Positions 1-6,429 of a stretch of DNA of 6,510 bases are shown here, in pieces. Source of the DNA: Bacteroidales bacterium (GTDB lineage Bacteria > Bacteroidota > Bacteroidia > Bacteroidales > JAOZQN01); assembly GCA_029938985.1 (NCBI GenBank), contig JAOZTW010000302.1, positions 1 through 6,510 of the forward strand, given 5' to 3'. Both the position numbers and the translations under genes were made by a program. The notes beneath the pieces are model-generated. The model was not told where the DNA came from. It was given only the letters and a program-made list of their open reading frames with translations, and ran no database searches. The first letter of the stretch is position 1, and every line of letters begins with the position of its first letter.

Positions 1-1800
1 AGTCCAATGCCAGAGGTGGACTCAGGAAAACATGTTATACTATCTGGACTTGACGAAACAGTAATACAACATGAAAAAGAATTTAATCTTGGAATAAGAA
101 AATATCCAGGAAAAAATATTTATGCACCATTAGGACACAAATATATAAGGGATTTTTATATAAATCCAATACCAACAACAATCTCACGAGTGGGAGGCGT
201 GGTGCTAAAAAAAGAAATAATGTTGGCGGCAGACAAAAATCAAGTTTTCATAAAATACACCTTATTAGATGCTCACTCAAAAACAAAAATACGTTTAAAA
301 CCATTTCTTGCTTTTAGAAACGTGCATTATTTGAGCAAAAGTAATTTTAATACTAATTCGGAGTATAGCGAAATTGAAAATGGAATTGGAATTTGTTTAT
401 ACGAACCTTATAAAACATTAAATCTGCAATTTTCAAAAAAACCAATCTACGTTCCTGTTCCTCATTGGTACTATAATGTTGAGTATCTTGAAGAATCAAA
501 ACGAGGTTACGATGATAAAGAAGATTTGTATGTTCCTGGTTATTTCGAGTTTGATATTAAAAAAGATGAAGAAATTATTTTTTCTGCAAGTTTGGAAGAA
601 GAAAAAGCCAAAGGTTTAAAAACTCGTTTTGCAAACACAATTCAAAAAAAATATTCGGGCAACAACTATGAAGAATGTTTGGTTAATGAAGCAAAATTGT
701 TTATTAATAAAAATGCCGAAAATTCTGAAATAATAGCTGGCTATCCATGGTTTGGCTCTTGGGGACGCGATACTTTTATTTCACTACCCGGACTTACACT
801 CACACAAGGAGACACAAAAACTTTTAGAGCGGTTGTGAAAACAATGATTAAAAAAATGAATAATGGTTTGTTTGCAAACATAATTGGAAACGAAAACTCG
901 TCTTACAATTCTGTTGATACGTCATTATGGTTTTTTTGGGCTATGCAAAAATATGCTAAAAATATTAATTCAAATTCAAAAGTTTGGAATGATTATAAAC
1001 AAGTTTTTGTGGAAATATTAACAGCCTACAAAAATGGAACAGATTATAATATTATGATGCGTGAAAACGGTTTGATATATGCGGCCTTTGAGGGAGTTGC
1101 TCTTACTTGGATGGATGCAGTTATTGATAATAAACCTGTTACTCAACGTGCTGGTTACGCAGTGGAGGTTAATGCTTTATGGTATAACGCTGTTTGTTTT
1201 GCACTTCAATCGGCAACAGAAGCAGGTGATGAAAAATTTATTGCAGAATGGAAACATTTGCCACAATTAATAGAAAAATCGTTTATAGAAATGTTTTGGG
1301 ATAAAGAAAAAGCTTATCTCGCCGATTATGCAAACGAATATGAAACAAACTGGGATATAAGACCTAATCAAATTTTTGCTACTTCATTACCTTTTTCTCC
1401 AATTAAAGATAGTATTAAAAATTTGGTTCTAAAAACAGTAAAAAGCAAATTGCTAACAAATAGAGGACTACGTACATTATCGCCAACTAATCCTAAATAT
1501 AAAGGTTGTTATGCTGGAAATCAAAAAGAACGAGACGAAGCATATCATCAAGGAACTGTTTGGCCTTGGTTGCTTGGGCATTATGCTGAGGCAATTTTAA
1601 AATTGCACAAAAAAACTGTTGTACATCAATTAGAAAAACTTTACTATGGTTTTGAAACGGATTTAAATATTCATGGTTTGTGCACAATATCAGAAATATA
1701 CGATGGCGACCCGCCACGAAAACCAAAAGGTGCTATTTCGCAAGCTTGGAGTGTGGCAGAACTTATTAGAATGAAAAAATTAATTGATAAGGCATATTAA
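1..1800 (+). CDS. Glycogen debranching enzyme (amylo-alpha-1,6-glucosidase, GH133-like), 5'-truncated by the window edge
   Basis: Predicted cytosolic enzyme that hydrolyses alpha-1,6 branch points of glycogen. The frame is open to base 1 (Ser-Pro precede the ATG at 7). The text after that ATG aligns with the middle of the N-terminal domain of Bacteroidota debranching enzymes, so the ATG at 7 is internal and roughly 50-60 residues are missing (estimate from family memory). An N-terminal beta-rich domain (SLDETVIQH-like GLDETVIQH, GHKYIRDF, VPVPHWYYNVEY) is followed by a six-hairpin (alpha/alpha)6 catalytic domain. Signature blocks there are YPWFGSWGRDTF (Asp codon 769-771, probable catalytic acid by family analogy), GYAVEVNALWYN (Glu codon 1165-1167), RPNQIFATSLPFSP and YHQGTVWPWLLGHYAEA. 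The C-terminus looks intact. No signal peptide can be judged because the start is absent. It lies 32 bases upstream of the glycosyltransferase, in an apparent operon. Family assignment is firm; substrate (glycogen rather than another branched glucan) is inferred from context. Confidence 0.93.
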   Translation, partial: SPMPEVDSGKHVILSGLDETVIQHEKEFNLGIRKYPGKNIYAPLGHKYIRDFYINPIPTTISRVGGVVLKKEIMLAADKNQVFIKYTLLDAHSKTKIRLKPFLAFRNVHYLSKSNFNTNSEYSEIENGIGICLYEPYKTLNLQFSKKPIYVPVPHWYYNVEYLEESKRGYDDKEDLYVPGYFEFDIKKDEEIIFSASLEEEKAKGLKTRFANTIQKKYSGNNYEECLVNEAKLFINKNAENSEIIAGYPWFGSWGRDTFISLPGLTLTQGDTKTFRAVVKTMIKKMNNGLFANIIGNENSSYNSVDTSLWFFWAMQKYAKNINSNSKVWNDYKQVFVEILTAYKNGTDYNIMMRENGLIYAAFEGVALTWMDAVIDNKPVTQRAGYAVEVNALWYNAVCFALQSATEAGDEKFIAEWKHLPQLIEKSFIEMFWDKEKAYLADYANEYETNWDIRPNQIFATSLPFSPIKDSIKNLVLKTVKSKLLTNRGLRTLSPTNPKYKGCYAGNQKERDEAYHQGTVWPWLLGHYAEAILKLHKKTVVHQLEKLYYGFETDLNIHGLCTISEIYDGDPPRKPKGAISQAWSVAELIRMKKLIDKAY

Positions 1801-1832
1801 AAAAAATAAGAAACAAAAAAATAAAAACAAAA

Positions 1833-3128
1833 ATGAAAGTATTAATGTTTGGTTGGGAGTTCCCACCACATATTTCGGGGGGGCTTGGTACGGCTTGCTT
1901 TGGATTAACAAAAGGATTATCACATTTTGATGTGGAAATGATTTTTGTTGTTCCAAAAACTTATGGCGACGAAGACCAATCCTTTTTGAAACTACGAGAT
2001 GCTGGCGATGTTGAAATTGATAGTTATTTAGTGGAAAAGAAAGAATTTTGGGAAAAATTAACTTATCTTGAAGTAGAATCTCATATTAAACCATATATTT
2101 CACCTGAAATATATGAAACTCTTTATGAAGAAGAAAAAGTTGATCATAAAGAAATGAAGAAAAAAGCTTTTTCTCGAAAATTCAAATTTACAGGAAAATA
2201 TGGTAAAAATTTGATTGAAGAAGTGTATCGCTATTCTGTAATTGCGGCAAAAGTAGCAACAGAACACGAATTTGAACTTATACATTCGCACGACTGGCTA
2301 ACATATCCAGCAGGAATAATGGCAAAAAGCATTTCGGGAAAACCACTTGTTATTCATGTACATGCAACAGAGTATGATAGAAGTGGAGAGAGTGTAAATC
2401 CAGATGTTTTTAAAATAGAAAAACAAGGCATGGAAGCCGCCGATAGAGTGATAACTGTTAGTAATTTGACTCGCAGAATTGTAGTTGAAAAATATGGAAT
2501 AAATCCAGATAAAGTTGTAACTGTGCATAATGCCGTTGAACCTTACACCTACAAACATATTGATTATACAAAAAATTTAAAAGAAAAAATTGTTACCTTT
2601 CTCGGTCGTATAACATTTCAAAAAGGACCAGAATATTTTGTGGAGGCAGCTCATAAAGTACTAAAAAAAGACCCAAATGTAAGATTTGTTATGGCTGGTA
2701 GTGGTGATATGATGAATAAAATGATACTACGAGCCGCAGAACTTGGTATTACTACTAAATTTCATTTCGCAGGTTTCTTAAAAGGTCCCGATGTATTTAA
2801 AATGTTCTCGATGAGCGATGTATATGTAATGCCTTCGGTATCTGAGCCGTTTGGTATTTCGCCACTTGAAGCTATGAGTTCTAATGTGCCAGTTATTGTT
2901 TCCAAACAATCGGGTGTTTCCGAAATTTTGACTCATGCTATAAAAGTAGATTTTTGGGATGTTGATGCTATTGCTGATTCTATTTATGCTTTGTTAAACT
3001 ACAAATCGCTTCCAGATACTTTTAGAAAATACGGAAAAACAGAAGTTGAAAACTTAAAATGGGAAAACGCTGCTTATAAAGTAGTTCAGGTTTATAAATC
3101 GGCTATTGAAGAAGAAGTAAATTTATAA
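1833..3128 (+). CDS. GT-B fold glycosyltransferase, probable glycogen/alpha-glucan synthase
   Basis: Predicted retaining glycosyltransferase that extends alpha-1,4-glucan from a nucleotide-glucose donor. At 431 residues it is shorter than classical bacterial GlgA (about 480) and close to the compact archaeal-type glycogen synthases. The N-terminus MKVLMFGWEFPP starts a first Rossmann domain. HISGGLGTA (residues 13-21) sits where GlgA has its KTGGLGD donor loop, but the lysine is not conserved. HSHDW lies at 151-155. In the second domain LGRITFQKG carries Arg259 and Lys264, the usual phosphate-binding pair, and SEPFGISPLE gives the E-x7-E motif (Glu338/Glu346). No signal peptide or membrane segment is seen. 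The ATG at 1833 fits the conserved N-terminus; the leader is A-rich with no Shine-Dalgarno. It lies between debranching enzyme and GH57 amylase, which supports a glycogen role. GT4 versus GT5 placement and UDP- versus ADP-glucose use cannot be settled by eye. A seven-G run encodes Gly16-Gly17. Confidence 0.88.
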   Translation: MKVLMFGWEFPPHISGGLGTACFGLTKGLSHFDVEMIFVVPKTYGDEDQSFLKLRDAGDVEIDSYLVEKKEFWEKLTYLEVESHIKPYISPEIYETLYEEEKVDHKEMKKKAFSRKFKFTGKYGKNLIEEVYRYSVIAAKVATEHEFELIHSHDWLTYPAGIMAKSISGKPLVIHVHATEYDRSGESVNPDVFKIEKQGMEAADRVITVSNLTRRIVVEKYGINPDKVVTVHNAVEPYTYKHIDYTKNLKEKIVTFLGRITFQKGPEYFVEAAHKVLKKDPNVRFVMAGSGDMMNKMILRAAELGITTKFHFAGFLKGPDVFKMFSMSDVYVMPSVSEPFGISPLEAMSSNVPVIVSKQSGVSEILTHAIKVDFWDVDAIADSIYALLNYKSLPDTFRKYGKTEVENLKWENAAYKVVQVYKSAIEEEVNL

Positions 3129-3166
3129 AAAAATAAACATTAATAATTAACTAAAATCACAATATA

Positions 3167-4348
3167 ATGAAAACAATTTGTTTTTACTTTCAGGTACATC
3201 AGCCATTTAGATTAAAAAAATATCGCTTTTTTGATATAGGTAGCGACCATTATTACTACGACGATTTTGCAAACAAATCAATAATGCAAAAAGTGGCAGA
3301 ACGATGTTATATACCAGCAAATAATTTATTTCTTGATTTAATAAATAAATATGGAGATAAATTCAAAATCAGTTATTCTATTTCGGGTTCAGCAATTGAA
3401 CAATTTGAAAAATATGCTCCAAATGTGCTGGCAAGTTTTCAGGAATTAGCAAAAACAGGAAATGTGGAGTTTCTTGCCGAAACTTATTCGCATTCACTTG
3501 CGGCCTTAAAAAGTGAAACAGAATTTAAAAAACAAGTAGAATTACACGAAGAAAAGATATACCAATATTTTGGTCAAAAACCAAAAGTGTTTCGTAATAC
3601 CGAGCTTGTTTATTCTGACGCAATAGGTAATATGGTAGCTCAAATGGGGTATAAATCAATGCTTACAGAAGGAGCAAAACACATACTTGGCTGGAAAAGT
3701 CCTAACTTGATGTATTGTAACAGCATTAATCCTGAACTTAAAATTTTGTTAAAAAACTACAGTTTAAGTGATGATATAGCTTTTCGTTTTTCTAATCAAG
3801 ACTGGGCAGAATGGCCATTAACTACCGAAAAATTTGCAGGTTGGTTAAAAGATTTAAATGATAAAGAAAAACTTGTAAATTTATTTGTTGATTACGAAAC
3901 TTTTGGTGAACACCAATGGGAAGAAACAGGAATATTTGAATTTTTAAGAAAACTTCCTGAAACAATTTTTAATAATACAGAATTTGTTTTTGGAACAACT
4001 TCCGAAGCCACAGAACGTTATAGTCCAGTATCGGCAGTACATATTCCACACCCTATTTCGTGGGCAGACGAAGAAAGAGACCTGTCGGCTTGGCTTGGTA
4101 ACGAACTGCAAGACGAGGCATTTAGCAAGTTATATGAATTAGAAGAAAAAGTAGCAAAATCAAACGACCCCGCAATACAAAGAGACTGGCAACTACTTCA
4201 AACAAGCGACCACTTTTATTACATGTGTACTAAATGGTTTTCCGATGGTGATGTTCATAAATATTTTAACCCTTATGATTCTCCATACAACGCTTTTATA
4301 AACTATATGAACGTACTTAGCGATTTTATTACAAGGCTTGAACAATAA
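3167..4348 (+). CDS. GH57 family alpha-amylase/glucanotransferase-type enzyme
   Basis: Predicted cytosolic retaining glycoside hydrolase acting on alpha-1,4-glucan; it could hydrolyse or transfer chains. The 393 residues start with MKTICFYFQVHQPF, the first GH57 conserved region (His11). GNVEFLAETYSHSL (about residues 99-112) fits region 2. KVFRNTEL places the nucleophile glutamate at Glu146, and VDYETFGEHQW places the acid/base aspartate at Asp242. HPISWADEERDLSAWLGNELQ and SDHFYYM are typical of the alpha-amylase subgroup. Both catalytic residues are present, unlike the amylase-like homologues I recall from Bacteroides, which have lost one or both. The protein stops right after the helical end FITRLEQ, without the Lys-rich coiled-coil tail seen in some relatives. 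There is no signal peptide, consistent with work on an internal store. The gene starts 38 bases after the glycosyltransferase and is probably the last of the operon. Exact specificity is not readable from sequence. Confidence 0.92.
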   Translation: MKTICFYFQVHQPFRLKKYRFFDIGSDHYYYDDFANKSIMQKVAERCYIPANNLFLDLINKYGDKFKISYSISGSAIEQFEKYAPNVLASFQELAKTGNVEFLAETYSHSLAALKSETEFKKQVELHEEKIYQYFGQKPKVFRNTELVYSDAIGNMVAQMGYKSMLTEGAKHILGWKSPNLMYCNSINPELKILLKNYSLSDDIAFRFSNQDWAEWPLTTEKFAGWLKDLNDKEKLVNLFVDYETFGEHQWEETGIFEFLRKLPETIFNNTEFVFGTTSEATERYSPVSAVHIPHPISWADEERDLSAWLGNELQDEAFSKLYELEEKVAKSNDPAIQRDWQLLQTSDHFYYMCTKWFSDGDVHKYFNPYDSPYNAFINYMNVLSDFITRLEQ

Positions 4349-4363
4349 TTATTATAGTATTGT

Positions 4364-4513
4364 AAAAAAGAAAAAATAAGTAACTGCAAACTACGCCTTT
4401 TTTTTGTCCTTTTACTGCTTTGAAAAACACTTAAATAGCACACTATTATGCGTTTATATTCAAATTGTAAAAGAACAAAAAACGCATTTTGCAGTTACTT
4501 ATTATTTTTTTTT
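4364..4513. repeat. Long imperfect inverted repeat (palindromic block 1)
   Basis: Bases 4375-4390 (AATAAGTAACTGCAAA) are the exact reverse complement of 4488-4503. The arms extend outward through an A-run (4364-4373) facing a T-run (4505-4513), with one mismatch and one G-T pair. They extend inward through a gapped stretch to GTCCTTTTAC (4406-4415), which pairs 9 of 10 with GTAAAAGAAC (4467-4476). The central loop is about 50 bases. A competing 8-base pairing exists: ATGCGTTT (4448-4455) with AAACGCAT (4480-4487), so two mutually exclusive folds are possible. No target-site duplication is evident in the A/T-rich flanks. It could be a terminator structure, a MITE-like element, or both. Confidence 0.8.
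4375..4513 (+). terminator. Possible Rho-independent terminator of the glycogen operon
   Basis: The right arm of palindromic block 1 runs directly into a T-rich tract (4505-4513, nine T), the arrangement expected of an intrinsic terminator, about 27 bases after the amylase stop codon. The opposite strand also ends in a T-rich tract (complement of 4364-4376), so it could act in both directions. Against this, the 16-base core stem is A/T-rich and the loop is far longer than in typical terminators. Confidence 0.35.
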
Positions 4514-4526
4514 CACTTAAATACAG

Positions 4527-4655
4527 GGTTTGTTCATGAAAAAGAATAAAAGATTGAATTAATTTAACAGAAATATAACTTCAAATTCTATTTCACAATA
4601 TACTAATATTGTAATTATCCATTAATTTATGTTACCTATTTTTCACGAACAAACC
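4527..4655. repeat. Inverted repeat with 17-base arms (palindromic block 2)
   Basis: GGTTTGTTCATGAAAAA (4527-4543) and TTTTTCACGAACAAACC (4639-4655) are reverse complements at 16 of 17 positions, 95 bases apart. A second nested pair follows symmetrically: AATTAAT (4557-4563) with ATTAATT (4621-4627). A tight central hairpin, ACAATAT (4595-4601) with ATATTGT (4606-4612) and a four-base loop, completes a cruciform-like layout of about 129 bases. The right arm touches the candidate -33 box of the next gene. It may be a small mobile repeat or a regulatory structure; there is no coding content. Confidence 0.75.
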
Positions 4656-4689
4656 TTGACATTGTTAACAGACTTAGAATTTAATTTTA
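4656..4689 (+). promoter_or_regulatory. Candidate Bacteroidota-type promoter for the AAA-ATPase/nuclease gene
   Basis: The known Bacteroides consensus is a TTTG-like box near -33 and TAnnTTTG near -7. Here CTTG (4655-4658) and TAATTTTA (4682-4689) match it with one mismatch each. The distance from the TTG at 4656 to the TA at 4682 is 26 bases, equal to the -33 to -7 interval. Transcription would begin near 4695 and leave a leader of about 20 bases. AAGGA at 4691-4695 resembles a ribosome site but lies 18 bases before the ATG, too far to be convincing. In such A/T-rich DNA, chance matches are common. Confidence 0.4.
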
Positions 4690-4706
4690 CAAGGATACAA
4701 AAAAAG

Positions 4707-4798
4707 TAGAAAAATGAAAGAAAGAAAAAAATTAAATCTTGGGCATTCCGATTTTAAAGATATTATACTAAATAATAACTATTTTGTTGATAAAACAT
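4707..4798 (+). repeat. Direct repeat, copy A (start of the first AAA-ATPase gene)
   Basis: These 92 bases match 6419-6510 at 91 positions with no gaps, at an offset of 1712 bases. The only difference is G at 4743 versus A at 6455, a silent Gly codon change (GGG/GGA). The match begins with TAGAAAA just before the ATG and is still continuing where the window ends. Confidence 0.95.
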
Positions 4799-6429
4799 TA
4801 TTTATAGAAGAAGTATTAAAAGCAGAGAAAGCCGTTTTGTTACTTCCTCGTCCTCGTAGGTTTGGAAAAACGTTGAACTTATCAATGCTTCGCTATTTTT
4901 TTGATAAAAAAGAACCAAAAAACAAAGATTTATTTAAAGATTTAAAAATTTGGCAAACTGGAGAAGATATAAAAAAGCATTGTTGTAAATATCCAGTAAT
5001 ATATTTAACTTTCAAAGACGCAAAAAAAGACACGTGGAAAAGTTGTTACGAATTTATTATTTCTGAAATCGTAAATTTATATTCTACTCATGATTATTTG
5101 TTGGAAGGTAATATGCTAAAAAATCATGAAAAGGAAATATTTCAGAATATTCTTATAAAAAAAGCAAGCGAAACAGAATTTGAAATAAGTCTAAAACAAT
5201 TAAGTGAATATCTTGAAAGATATCACAACGAAAAAGTTGTAGTTTTAATTGATGAATACGATACACCAATCCAAGCAAGTCATAATAAGTTTTACAAATA
5301 TGCTATTTCATTTATGCGTAGCCTGTTAAGTGGTGCATTAAAAGACAACACAAGTCTTTACAAAGGAATAATTACAGGAATACTACGAGTTTCAAAAGAA
5401 AGTATTTTTACTGGTCTAAATAATATTAGTGTTTATTCAATTCTTGATGACGAATTTTCTGATAAATTTGGATTTACCGAACCAGAAGTAAAACAAATTA
5501 TCAAAGATTTTAATATAAAAACAGAATATTCAGAAATAAAAAAATGGTATGACGGATATAAATTTGGTGAACTAACAAAAATCTATAATCCTTGGTCTAT
5601 ATTAAATTTTGTGGTTAGTAAAAATGAACGCTTTAAAACCTATTGGACAAACAGTAGTGCTAATGAATTAATAAAAAACGAAATAAAAAAGAAAGATGCC
5701 GAACATGTAAGAAAAGACATTTTGAAATTAATAAATAAAGAAGTAATTGTAAAAGATTTAGAAGAGAATTTTGTATTCCCCGATTTGCAAAAACGTAAAA
5801 GTTTATTGTGGACATTACTAACTTATAGCGGATACCTCACTATACAAAAAGAAATACGATTAGGCGAATACGAACTTTTAATTCCAAATTATGAATTAAA
5901 AATTATTTTTAAAAAAACTATTTTAGAATGGTTCGAAACAGATATAAAAGTAATAAAATCATTGTTAATTGACACAACTAATTACCTTATAAACAATAAT
6001 ATAGCTCAATTTGAAACTGGTTTTAAAGAAATAATTGGCGATACTTTCAGTTATTATGATACCGCAAAAAATCATGAATATGTTTATCATTCCTATATAC
6101 TTGGCTTACTTGCAATTATTGGTGATGACTATCTAATAAAATCAAATAGAGAAAGTGGAAAAGGCAGATATGACATAATGTTAATTCCAAACGACAAAAC
6201 AAAAAATGGAGTTGTGATTGAAATAAAACAAATAAAAGAACAATTTAAAAAAGAAAATAAAAAAGATTTAAGACAACGGATAAATAAAAATATAGAAACA
6301 GCTTTAAATCAAATAAATAAAAATAAATATTATAAAGAACTTATTGACAACAAAATAAAAGAAGACAATATTATTAAAGTACCAATAGTATTTGTGGGAA
6401 AAGAACCTTATATAACAATAGAAAAATGA
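4714..6429 (+). CDS. Predicted AAA ATPase with C-terminal PD-(D/E)XK nuclease-like domain (AAA-ATPase_like/DUF1703)
   Basis: A 571-residue protein of normal family length; its biological role is unknown to me. The N-terminal block LNLGHSDF...YFVDKT (residues 7-28) is the family opening. It is followed by a variant P-loop, RPRRFGKTLN (46-55, Lys52/Thr53), and a Walker B strand VVVLIDEYD (175-183, Asp180/Glu181). WYDGYKFG, YNPWSILNF and YWTNSSANELI are typical mid-protein motifs. The C-terminus has YHSYILGLLA and SNRESGKGRYD, with Asp487 and E-I-K (Glu503/Lys505) forming a D...ExK nuclease-type core. Active-site residues appear intact on both domains. No signal peptide or membrane segment is seen. 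The ATG at 4714 is the only possible ATG start: the in-frame TAG at 4675 lies upstream with no ATG between, and the same start is repeated in the next copy. A second copy overlaps its stop. Such genes are often multicopy and patchily distributed, suggesting a mobile or defence-like role, but that is inference. Confidence 0.9.
   Translation: MKERKKLNLGHSDFKDIILNNNYFVDKTLFIEEVLKAEKAVLLLPRPRRFGKTLNLSMLRYFFDKKEPKNKDLFKDLKIWQTGEDIKKHCCKYPVIYLTFKDAKKDTWKSCYEFIISEIVNLYSTHDYLLEGNMLKNHEKEIFQNILIKKASETEFEISLKQLSEYLERYHNEKVVVLIDEYDTPIQASHNKFYKYAISFMRSLLSGALKDNTSLYKGIITGILRVSKESIFTGLNNISVYSILDDEFSDKFGFTEPEVKQIIKDFNIKTEYSEIKKWYDGYKFGELTKIYNPWSILNFVVSKNERFKTYWTNSSANELIKNEIKKKDAEHVRKDILKLINKEVIVKDLEENFVFPDLQKRKSLLWTLLTYSGYLTIQKEIRLGEYELLIPNYELKIIFKKTILEWFETDIKVIKSLLIDTTNYLINNNIAQFETGFKEIIGDTFSYYDTAKNHEYVYHSYILGLLAIIGDDYLIKSNRESGKGRYDIMLIPNDKTKNGVVIEIKQIKEQFKKENKKDLRQRINKNIETALNQINKNKYYKELIDNKIKEDNIIKVPIVFVGKEPYITIEK

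Larger units (their letters stand above)
4349..4713. other. 365-base non-coding region made of two palindromic blocks and a promoter
   Basis: I find no convincing coding sequence on either strand. The region holds a long imperfect inverted repeat (about 4364-4513), a second one (4527-4655), and a candidate promoter with a short leader to the gene at 4714. The 10-base string CACTTAAATA occurs twice, at 4428-4437 (loop of the first palindrome) and 4514-4523 (between the two), the only direct link between the blocks. The palindromes explain most of the length, so this is a structured spacer and not decayed gene sequence. Confidence 0.7.

Noticed and set aside
7..9. ATG at position 7 as the true start of the debranching enzyme
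   Set aside because: The frame is open to base 1 and the following residues correspond to the interior of the family's N-terminal domain, so the real start lies left of the window.
1079..1270. Small open frame inside the debranching enzyme gene on the same strand
   Set aside because: It overlaps a strongly conserved coding region in another frame, has no recognisable motif and is best explained as a shadow.
1493..2558. Short minus-strand open frames (63-86 codons) opposite the first two genes
   Set aside because: Their Phe/Cys/Tyr/His-rich, low-complexity content is the antisense image of Lys/Glu-rich coding sequence; no start context or motif supports them.
4344..4362. AATAATTATT palindrome and CAATA/TATTG pair around the amylase stop codon as a terminator
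   Set aside because: The stems are very short and pure or nearly pure A/T; such matches are expected by chance here.
4691..4695. AAGGA as a Shine-Dalgarno site for the gene at 4714
   Set aside because: It lies 18 bases before the ATG, too far for normal pairing, and Bacteroidota generally do not rely on such sites.
4349..4713. CRISPR array, tRNA or riboswitch in the intergenic region
   Set aside because: There are no regularly spaced direct repeats, no tRNA-like cloverleaf with a recognisable T-arm, and no riboswitch motif I know; only two inverted repeats and one 10-base direct repeat were found.
4725..4731. A7 run near the start of the ATPase gene as a programmed frameshift or phase-variation site
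   Set aside because: A-runs of this length are common in this DNA, both copies carry the same length, and the downstream frame is intact.
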